From contig JAEVZY010000219.1 of NCBI GenBank assembly GCA_023392035.1, positions 1-16,573 on the forward strand: DNA of 16,573 nt, read 5' to 3'. Numbering within the stretch: the first letter of the stretch is position 1; each line of letters begins with the position of its first letter. Source of the DNA: Pseudomonadota bacterium (lineage in GTDB: Bacteria; Pseudomonadota; Gammaproteobacteria; Burkholderiales; Burkholderiaceae_D). This document shows, in pieces, positions 8,936 to 15,037 of this stretch. Position numbers and translations under genes: made by a program. The notes beneath the pieces are model-generated. The model was not told the DNA's origin. It saw only the letters and a list, made by a program, of their open reading frames with translations, and did no database searches.

Positions 8936-9931
8936 TCAATTCGCCTTTGCGCCCGACTCCTGCACCAGCTTGCCGAGACGGACATATTCATCGCGGATGT
9001 ACTTGGCGAATTCCTTCGGGCCGGTGTGGCTGGGCACGACGCCGATTTCGAGCAGGCGCTTTTCCAGAGCCGGATCGGCCAGGTCTTTCGCCAACTGGGC
9101 ATTGACCTTGTTGACGATCTCGGCCGGCGTGCCTTTCGGGAACAGCATGCCCAGCCAGACACTGGCGGAAATGGCGGGATAGCCGGCTTCAGCCAGGGTC
9201 GGGGTATTGGGGAAGGAAGGCATGCGCTTGCGCGAACCGGCCGCCAGCAGCTTCAGCTTGCCCGACATGATGTGGGGCCGCGTCGCCGCCACCGTGTCGA
9301 ACATCACATCGACGTTGCCGGCGATCAGGTCGGTGGCCGCTTTCACGCTGCCTTGATAGGGCACATGCAGCATGTCGGTCTGGGTCGTGCGCTTGAGCGA
9401 CTCCATCGCCAGGTGCGAGCTGGTGCCCACGCCGGTGGAGGCGTAGCTCAGCTTGCCGGGATTCTTCCTGGCGTTGTCGACCAGCGCTTTCACGCTGTCG
9501 AAAGGCCGCGCCGGATTGGCCACCAGCAGCAGCGGCAGATCGGCCACCAGCGAGATCGGTTCGAAATCCTCGGTCGGATTGAAGGGGATGCCCTTGTACA
9601 GATGCGGATTGGTCACCAGGCCGCCGGAGGCGGCCAGAATCATGGTGTAACCGTCGGGCGCGGAGCGGGCCAGGGCATCCAGTGCCATGCTGCCGCCTTG
9701 TCCCGGACGATTGTCGATGACCACCGGCTGACCGAAGGCGATGCTCATTTTTTCGGCCAGCATGCGGGCCACGATGTCGGTCGCGTTCCCGGCCGGGAAG
9801 CCGACGATCATCTTGATCAGTTTGGTGGGGTAGGGCGCGTTGGTCTGCGCCTGGGCCGGGGCCGCGCAGATGGCGGCCGCCATGGCAACGGTGGACACAA
9901 GTCCCTTGATGGTAATGCCGATGTTTCGCAT
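8936..9931 (-). CDS. Bug/TctC-family periplasmic solute-binding protein
   Basis: A 331-residue extracytoplasmic binding protein of the Bug (Bordetella uptake gene)/TctC family. The Sec signal peptide is residues 1-28 (MRNIGITIKGLVSTV to APAQA, cleavage before Q29). The mature part has the family hallmarks: YPTKLIKMIVGFPAGNATDIVAR, the RPGQGGS loop (residues 75-81) that contacts carboxylate ligands, LAASGGLVTNP, and FNPTEDFEPISLV. ATG at 9929-9931 has a strong AGGAG 6 nt upstream. It lies between the CoA-transferase and MaoC genes, so its ligand is probably the carboxylic acid degraded by this cluster. No TctA/TctB membrane genes are in the window, which is common for Bug genes. Confidence 0.95.
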   Translation of the reverse strand: MRNIGITIKGLVSTVAMAAAICAAPAQAQTNAPYPTKLIKMIVGFPAGNATDIVARMLAEKMSIAFGQPVVIDNRPGQGGSMALDALARSAPDGYTMILAASGGLVTNPHLYKGIPFNPTEDFEPISLVADLPLLLVANPARPFDSVKALVDNARKNPGKLSYASTGVGTSSHLAMESLKRTTQTDMLHVPYQGSVKAATDLIAGNVDVMFDTVAATRPHIMSGKLKLLAAGSRKRMPSFPNTPTLAEAGYPAISASVWLGMLFPKGTPAEIVNKVNAQLAKDLADPALEKRLLEIGVVPSHTGPKEFAKYIRDEYVRLGKLVQESGAKAN

Positions 9932-9989
9932 GTCTCTCTCCTTTTGATGTTTGCCCGCGCCAGGCGCGAGCGCGTTTTTTCCTGAACCG

Positions 9990-11174
9990 TCAGGCGATCA
10001 CGCCTTGGCGCTTGAATTCCTGAATTGAGTCTTCGGCGTAGCCGGCTTCGCGCAGGATCTCCTCGCTGTGCTGGCCCAAGGTGGGCGGCGGGCGCTGCGC
10101 AACCCGGTCCTCCTTGCGAAAGCGAACCGGCAAGCCGACGCTGCGCACCGGGCCCAGCATCGGATGGAGCGTCTCGGTCATCAGGCCGCGCGCTTGCACT
10201 TGCGGATGACTCAAAGCCTGGTCCAGCGTATGGATCGGCGAGCAGGGCACGCCGGCCTGGCGCAGCAGCACGCCCCATTCGGCGATGGTTTTCGTCTTGA
10301 TCCTGTCCTGCACCAGCGCCACGGTCTTGCGCATATTGCGCACGCGCTCGGCATTGGTGTGGAAATCCGGGTGGTCCACCCAGTCCTGCAGGCCCAGCAC
10401 CGGGCAGAAGCGCTTCCACTGGGCGTCGTTGCCAACCCCGATCATCAAGGGGCCGTCCGCGGCCACGAACACCTGGTAAGGGCACAGCGACGCGTGCGCC
10501 GTGCCCATGCGCTGCGGCACCTTGCCGCTGCGCAGGTAGTTCTGCGCCAGGTAAGTCATGAAGCCGATGGCGGTGTCCAGCAGGCAGGCTTCGAGATAGA
10601 CGCCCTGGCCGGTGCGCCCACGCTCGATGACGGCGGCCAGCACGCCGCTGAAGGCATGCATGGCGGTACCGAGGTCAACCGGAGAAAAGCTCACCCGCGC
10701 GTAGTCGCCATCGGGGTCGCCGGTGGTGCTGATCATGCCGCTGAAGGCCTGCAGCATGACGTCGTAACCGGGCTCGTCGCCCAGCGGGCCTTCGCGCCCG
10801 TAGCCGGAAATCTCGCAATAGATGAGCCGGGGGTTGATCGCCGCCAGCGTTTCATAGTCCACCCCAAGCTTGGCCGCGGTGCCGCCGCCAAAGCCCTGCA
10901 GGACGATGTCGGCATCGGCCACCAGCCGCTGCACGATCTCGCGTCCGGCCTCGGTCTTGAGGTCGAGCGCCAGGCTGCGCTTGTTGTGGTTCACCGCCAG
11001 GAAGCTGGCCGATTCGCCCTGGTCCTGCGGCAGCCAGACCCGGGTGTCGTCGCCGCTGCCGACGGGCTCGACCTTGATCACTTGCGCGCCCAGTTCGCCC
11101 AGATACTGTCCGCATAGCGGTCCCGCCAAAACCTTGCTGAGATCGACGACCTTGTAGCCCTGTAGTGCCTGCAT
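9990..11174 (-). CDS. CaiB/BaiF family (class III) CoA-transferase
   Basis: A 394-residue class III CoA-transferase, which moves CoA from a donor acyl-CoA to a carboxylic acid. The N-terminus MQALQGYKVVDLSKVLAGPL, then LGELGAQVIKVEP, NHNKRSLALDLKTEAGRE, CEISGYGREGP and the catalytic segment EPGYDVMLQAFSGM (Asp138 as the expected nucleophile) match the formyl-CoA transferase/CaiB family. The start is ATG at 11172-11174; the frame is open for another 280 codons upstream, but that is antisense to the LysR gene and family members start here. The ribosome site is weak. It is the first gene of the group with Bug and MaoC, divergent from lysR, which probably regulates it. Donor and acceptor are unknown. 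Confidence 0.94.
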   Translation of the reverse strand: MQALQGYKVVDLSKVLAGPLCGQYLGELGAQVIKVEPVGSGDDTRVWLPQDQGESASFLAVNHNKRSLALDLKTEAGREIVQRLVADADIVLQGFGGGTAAKLGVDYETLAAINPRLIYCEISGYGREGPLGDEPGYDVMLQAFSGMISTTGDPDGDYARVSFSPVDLGTAMHAFSGVLAAVIERGRTGQGVYLEACLLDTAIGFMTYLAQNYLRSGKVPQRMGTAHASLCPYQVFVAADGPLMIGVGNDAQWKRFCPVLGLQDWVDHPDFHTNAERVRNMRKTVALVQDRIKTKTIAEWGVLLRQAGVPCSPIHTLDQALSHPQVQARGLMTETLHPMLGPVRSVGLPVRFRKEDRVAQRPPPTLGQHSEEILREAGYAEDSIQEFKRQGVIA

Positions 11175-11211
11175 GCCTGCTGTGTCCCTGTACAAAACTG
11201 CCTGGAGGCTG

Positions 11212-11241
11212 ACTATGGGGCAATCCGCGCCATACGTCCAA
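11212..11241 (-). promoter_or_regulatory. Putative promoter of the CoA-transferase group
   Basis: On the minus strand TTGGAC (plus 11236-11241), an 18-bp spacer and CATAGT (11212-11217) form a modest sigma70-like promoter, with a start near 11205 and a leader of about 30 nt. The LysR-type box at 11253-11265 would lie about 50-60 bp upstream of that start, where LysR regulators usually bind to activate. Confidence 0.35.
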
Positions 11242-11244
11242 GAC

Positions 11245-11280
11245 CGAATTTGTATGCGGGCCATATCGAATTTGTTATGC
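11245..11280. promoter_or_regulatory. LysR-type binding region: T-N11-A box within a direct repeat
   Basis: TATG-cgggc-CATA (11253-11265) is a T-N11-A dyad, the generic LysR-family recognition motif. It is embedded in two near-identical direct copies, CGAATTTGTATGC (11245-11257) and CGAATTTGTTATGC (11267-11280), 22 bp apart, about two helical turns. CATAC (11231-11235) also mirrors GTATG (11252-11256). The position between lysR and the CoA-transferase gene supports binding by the adjacent LysR protein. Confidence 0.5.
11250..11278 (+). promoter_or_regulatory. Putative lysR promoter overlapping its binding site
   Basis: TTGTAT (11250-11255), a 17-bp spacer and TGTTAT (11273-11278) give a plausible lysR promoter with a leader of about 37 nt. 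It overlaps the T-N11-A box completely, the usual layout for negative autoregulation. Confidence 0.4.
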
Positions 11281-11321
11281 TCGCCGAGGGTCCCGATGGT
11301 GGGGTCTTGGGGAAGAAGAGC

Positions 11322-12278
11322 ATGGACGTAAAAGGCATCAGGAGCCTGGTGGCGGTGGCCGCGGCAGGATCGATCTCGCGGGCGGCGGAGCAGATTCACA
11401 TGGCGCAGCCGGCCTTGAGCCTGCAGATCAGGAAACTGGAAGAAGAGCTGGGCGTGGCCCTGTTCGAACGCACCCGCAAGGGCGTGGTGCCCACCATGGC
11501 CGGATCGCGCCTGCTCAGCCATGGGATTGCCATCCTCAACCACCTGGAGCTGGCCTGCCAGGAAGTGCGCGATGCGGTCAGTGAACCGAGCGGACGGGTG
11601 GCCCTGGGGATGTCGCAATCCATGGCCAGCATCCTGACCGTGCCGCTGGCGCAGGAAGTGGTGAGCCGCTGGCCGAAGATGCAGCTGCAATTGATCGAAA
11701 TGAATACCGGGCACATCCCGGAAGCCCTGGCGCGCGGCGAGATCGACCTGGGACTGACCTTCGGCAAGGAAGGCAATGTCGGCACCCAGTTCACCCACCT
11801 GCTGGACGAGGACCTGGTCTTCGTCACATCCAGGGATCAGTTGCAGGCGGTGTTCGGCGCGCAAGCCGATGCGCTCACCGAAATCCAGCTCGCCGACCTG
11901 GCGCGCTTCCGGATTGCGTTTCCAACCAGCGTCACCAATCTGCGCCAGCGCATCGACGAATTCATCCGCGCGCAGAAAGTCGCATTGAACATCGTCATCG
12001 AACTCAACACGATCACGCAATTGATGGACGTGGCCGCAGCCGGGGTCGCCTCAACCGTCATTCCCAACGCTTCGGTCTACAGCGTGCGCCATCAACTGAG
12101 CAGCATCGTGCTGCCGATCGTCGCGCCGCGCATGCAGCGTTCGGTGTACCTGTGCCGGCATGCCAGCGCGCCGGTCAGCATTGCGGTATCCCTGGTGCGC
12201 GACCTGGTGATCCGGGAAGTCAATGCCATGATCCGTTCCGGCGCCTGGCCCGGCGGCTCGCTTACTCCGCCAGAGTGA
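11322..12278 (+). CDS. LysR-family transcriptional regulator (NAC-like)
   Basis: A 318-residue LysR regulator. The winged helix-turn-helix is at about residues 3-60, with RSLVAVAAAGSISRAAEQIHMAQPALSLQIRKLEEELGVALFER as a classic LysR DNA-binding signature in overlapping segments. The co-inducer-binding domain (about 90-300) includes GRVALGMSQS and GEIDLGLTFG. ATG at 11322 is chosen because the HTH family begins here and GGGGAAGAAGAG precedes it; the frame continues to 11250 without homology. It is divergent from the CoA-transferase gene and overlaps the DUF35 gene tail to tail by 17 bp. It probably controls both groups of catabolic genes in response to a pathway acid or CoA ester; that role is inferred from position. 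Confidence 0.93.
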   Translation: MDVKGIRSLVAVAAAGSISRAAEQIHMAQPALSLQIRKLEEELGVALFERTRKGVVPTMAGSRLLSHGIAILNHLELACQEVRDAVSEPSGRVALGMSQSMASILTVPLAQEVVSRWPKMQLQLIEMNTGHIPEALARGEIDLGLTFGKEGNVGTQFTHLLDEDLVFVTSRDQLQAVFGAQADALTEIQLADLARFRIAFPTSVTNLRQRIDEFIRAQKVALNIVIELNTITQLMDVAAAGVASTVIPNASVYSVRHQLSSIVLPIVAPRMQRSVYLCRHASAPVSIAVSLVRDLVIREVNAMIRSGAWPGGSLTPPE

Positions 12279-12666
12279 ACTGCGGCAGGGTGATCTCGTC
12301 GTTGAGCTTCTCGAAACGCACTTCGACCCGGCTGCCGATCTTGACCTGATCCACCGGCTTGTCGACGATGTTGGCGATCATGCGCACGCCTTCGTCCAGG
12401 TCAACCGCCGCCACCACGTAGGGCACCCGTTCGCTCAGGGCCGCATTGGCGGGGCGGTGGTTGACGGTGTAGGTGTAGACACGGCCTTTGCCCTTGCTGG
12501 GCACCCACTTGATGTCTTCCGACAGGCAGGACACGCAGAATTCGCGCGGATAGAACTGGTGCTTGCCGCAGCTGGCGCATTGCTGGATCAGCAGGCGGTT
12601 CTCCTTGGCGGCATCCCAATACGCTTGGGTGATGCGGGTCGGCTGCGGCAGGGGACGTTGGGTCAT
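12262..12666 (-). CDS. DUF35 OB-fold/zinc-ribbon acyl-CoA-associated protein
   Basis: A 134-residue DUF35 protein. An N-terminal helix (residues about 12-28, TQAYWDAAKENRLLIQQC) leads into a rubredoxin-like zinc ribbon with Cys30, Cys33, Cys44 and Cys47 (CxxC-x10-CxxC), then an OB fold with GKGRVYTYTVNHRP and VPYVVAAVDLDEGVRM. DUF35 proteins bind acyl-CoA and work with thiolase-like or aldolase subunits. The start is ATG at 12664-12666, with GGAG 8 nt upstream. The thiolase-like gene ends just 2 nt before (TGA-TC-ATG), so the two are probably translated in fixed ratio and form a complex. Its 3' end overlaps lysR by 17 bp on the opposite strand. All four zinc ligands are intact. Confidence 0.93.
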   Translation of the reverse strand: MTQRPLPQPTRITQAYWDAAKENRLLIQQCASCGKHQFYPREFCVSCLSEDIKWVPSKGKGRVYTYTVNHRPANAALSERVPYVVAAVDLDEGVRMIANIVDKPVDQVKIGSRVEVRFEKLNDEITLPQFTLAE

Positions 12667-12668
12667 GA

Positions 12669-13826
12669 TCAAACTCCGAGAATGAGGGTCGTATTGCAGG
12701 AAAACACCAGGCCGGGCGCATGCACCAGCGCCAGCTCGGCGCGCGGCAACTGGCGCTCTCCGCATTCCTTGCGCAATTGATGCACGGCCTCAAGCAAGAG
12801 CAGCATGCCGAATTGGCCGGGGTGGTTGTAGGACAGGCCGCCGCCCGAAGTGTTGATCGGGAAATCGCCGCCCGGGGCCAGGCGTCCGCCGGACACAAAG
12901 GCGCCGCCTTCGCCGCGCTTGCAGAATCCCAGTTCTTCCAGCGACTGGATGACGCCGATCGTAAAGTGGTCGTAGATCTGCACCACGTCGATGTCCTCAC
13001 GCGTCACGCCCGCCATTTCCAGGGCGGCATTGGCGGTCTGCTTGACATTGGTGTCCAGCCAATCGGTGGTGTTGAAGGGCGTGTAGTGATGCGAGAACGA
13101 TTCGGCAATGCCCATCACGTACACCGGCGGGCGGCGCAGCGATCGTGCCCGTTCGGCCGTGGTCAGGATGAAGGCGCCGCCGGCATCGGTCACCAGGCAG
13201 CAATCGCGCTGGCGCAGCGGGTCGGCGATCATCTTCGAATTCATCACCTCTTCAATCGAAGTCTCTTCGCGCCGGTAGGCCTTGGGATTTTTCTGGGCCC
13301 ACTTGCGCGCCGCCACTGCCACTTCGGCCAGGTCCTTGTGGGTGGTGCCATAGCGATGCATGTGCAGCTGCGCCACCATGGCGTAATAGCCGATCGGGCT
13401 CAGCTGGCCATAGGGTGTGATGAACTGCCCGCGCGGCATGCGCATGTCTTCCGGCGTGCCGCCCACCTTGCGCGTGCCGTCCGAAAGCTGGGTGCTGCCA
13501 TAGGCCACCAGCGCCACCTCGCACATGCCGGCTTCGATCGCCGCCATGGCATGCCGCACGTGCATCACATTGGACATGCCGCCCACGCTGGTGGAATCGA
13601 CATAGCGCGGCCGTATGCCCAGGTATTCGGCCAGCTGCAGGCCGGAGAACTTGTCGTCGACGTGGGCAAACACGCCGTCGACGTCTTGCAAAGTCAGGCC
13701 GGCGTCGCGCAGGGCGCGGCCAGCGGCCTGGGCCTGCAGGTCGAGCGAGGTCACGCCGGGCACTTTGCCGAGATCGGATTCGGCGGCGCCGGCAATGGCG
13801 AATTTTCTGGAGAGATGAGAGCTCAT
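12669..13826 (-). CDS. Thiolase-superfamily protein, SCP-x/Ltp2-like (possible aldolase)
   Basis: A 385-residue member of the thiolase superfamily, lipid-transfer/SCP-x branch. Visible features are VDSTSVGGMSNVMHVRHAM (77-95) where thiolases have the nucleophilic cysteine; DAGGAFI; VVQIYDHFTIG (282-291); SGGGLSYNHPGQFG (327-340) in place of the usual GGxxxGHP block; and a C-terminus PGLVFSCNTTLILG. There is no cysteine between residues 72 and 101. Tyr285 and Tyr333 lie where I recall the catalytic tyrosines of the steroid aldolase Ltp2. With a DUF35 partner next door, it may cleave a beta-hydroxyacyl-CoA by retro-aldol reaction instead of thiolysis. The start is ATG at 13824-13826; the in-frame extension to 13868 lacks homology. 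The ribosome site is weak. Standard annotation would be thiolase or acetyl-CoA acetyltransferase. Confidence 0.88.
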   Translation of the reverse strand: MSSHLSRKFAIAGAAESDLGKVPGVTSLDLQAQAAGRALRDAGLTLQDVDGVFAHVDDKFSGLQLAEYLGIRPRYVDSTSVGGMSNVMHVRHAMAAIEAGMCEVALVAYGSTQLSDGTRKVGGTPEDMRMPRGQFITPYGQLSPIGYYAMVAQLHMHRYGTTHKDLAEVAVAARKWAQKNPKAYRREETSIEEVMNSKMIADPLRQRDCCLVTDAGGAFILTTAERARSLRRPPVYVMGIAESFSHHYTPFNTTDWLDTNVKQTANAALEMAGVTREDIDVVQIYDHFTIGVIQSLEELGFCKRGEGGAFVSGGRLAPGGDFPINTSGGGLSYNHPGQFGMLLLLEAVHQLRKECGERQLPRAELALVHAPGLVFSCNTTLILGV

Positions 13827-13884
13827 GTGAAGATCGGGTCTAGCCGATGAAGTTGCAGATGGAATCAAACAGGATCGAAGCGAG

Positions 13885-15024
13885 TCACAGCGTGCGCGCG
13901 ATCAGCTCGCGCATGATTTCGGAGGTGCCGCCATAGATGCGGTTGGGCCGGACGTCGGTCCAGGCGCGGGCGATCGGGTATTCGCGCATGTAGCCATATC
14001 CGCCGTGGAACTGCAGCAGATCGTCGATGGCCTTGGTGGCTTCGGCGGCCCACAGCTTGGCCATGGCGGCGCCGCCGGCATCCAGTTCGCCGTCCAGGTA
14101 TTGCTGCACCGAGCCGTCGACAAAGGCGCGGGTGGCGGCGGCCAGGGTCTTGATGTCGGCCAGCTTGAAGCGGATGTGCTGGTTGTCGATCACGGCGCGC
14201 TCGAAGGCGCGCCGCTCGCGGGTGTAATCGATGGTCCACTGCAGGGCGGTTTCCAGGGCCATGGCGCAGCGCACGGCAATCATCAGCCGTTCGCGCACCA
14301 GTTCCTTCATCAGGTAGCCAAAGCCCTGGTTGGGTTCGCCCAGCAGGTCTTCTTCCGGCACGAACAGCTTGTCGAAGAACAGTTCCGCCGTGTCCTGCGC
14401 CTTCTGGCCGACCTTGTCCAGCAGCCGGCCGCGCGAGAAGCCGGGGCTGGTGGTGTCGGCCCAGAACAGACTGATGCCGCGCGAGCCCGCCTGCGGATCG
14501 GTCTTGGCCACGATCAGGGCGCGGTCGGCATGAAAGCCGTTGGTGATGAAAGTCTTCTGGCCATTGATGAGGTAGCCGCCATCCACCTTGTTGGCGCTGG
14601 TGCGGATCGCCTTGACGTCGCTGCCGGCGCCCGGCTCGGTGAGCGCGAGCGAAGCGACAATGTCGCCGCGCGCCATGCCCGGCAGATAGCGCTGTTTCTG
14701 TGCTTCAGTGCCAAAGTTCAGCAGGTAGGGCGCGATGATGTCCGAGTGGGTGGTGAAGCCGGTCACGCCGGTGGCCAGTGCGCGCGCGATTTCTTCCACC
14801 ACGATGATGGTGTGCAGGAAATCGCCGCCACCGCCGCCGTATTGATCCGGCGTGCTGGGCAGCAGGATGCCGGCGCGGCCGGCCTTGCGCCACAGTTCGC
14901 GCGGCACCATGCCTTGCTGCTCCCATTCGGCGTGCTGCGGCGTGATCTCTTCGGCGATGAAGCGGGCCACGCTGTCGCGAAACAGCTCATGGTCGGCGGA
15001 AAACAGTTTGCGTTTGGCGTTCAT
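13885..15024 (-). CDS. Acyl-CoA dehydrogenase
   Basis: A 379-residue FAD-dependent acyl-CoA dehydrogenase, introducing an alpha-beta double bond and passing electrons to ETF. The N-terminal helical domain (MNAKRKLFSADHELFRDSVARF) is followed by the beta-domain signatures SLALTEPGAGSDVKAIRT (125-142) and GYLINGQKTFITNG (150-163), then the C-terminal helices with QFHGGYGYMREYPIAR and RIYGGTSEIMRELIAR. The residue used as base in medium-chain enzymes (YEGT) is Gly here (YGGT), so the base is probably Glu245 in VRERLMIA, the isovaleryl/long-chain arrangement. The start is ATG at 15022-15024. It begins 13 bp after the ligase gene ends and is followed after 58 bp by the thiolase-like gene, making an operon. 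The chain length or branching of the substrate is unknown. Confidence 0.95.
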   Translation of the reverse strand: MNAKRKLFSADHELFRDSVARFIAEEITPQHAEWEQQGMVPRELWRKAGRAGILLPSTPDQYGGGGGDFLHTIIVVEEIARALATGVTGFTTHSDIIAPYLLNFGTEAQKQRYLPGMARGDIVASLALTEPGAGSDVKAIRTSANKVDGGYLINGQKTFITNGFHADRALIVAKTDPQAGSRGISLFWADTTSPGFSRGRLLDKVGQKAQDTAELFFDKLFVPEEDLLGEPNQGFGYLMKELVRERLMIAVRCAMALETALQWTIDYTRERRAFERAVIDNQHIRFKLADIKTLAAATRAFVDGSVQQYLDGELDAGGAAMAKLWAAEATKAIDDLLQFHGGYGYMREYPIARAWTDVRPNRIYGGTSEIMRELIARTL

Positions 15025-15037
15025 GGGTGTTCCGCAA

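Noticed and set aside
9956..9980. GC-rich hairpin (CGCGC/GCGCG) followed by six Ts on the plus strand between the CoA-transferase and Bug genes.
   Set aside because: It points against the direction of both flanking genes, has six bases between stem and T-run, and would interrupt no known transcript.
11175..12020. In-frame N-terminal extension of the CoA-transferase of about 280 residues.
   Set aside because: It is antisense to the LysR gene, has no family similarity, and homologues begin at the ATG at 11172-11174.
13827..13868. TTG-started extension of the thiolase-like protein (14 residues).
   Set aside because: No ribosome site, no similarity, and ATG at 13824-13826 fits the family N-terminus.
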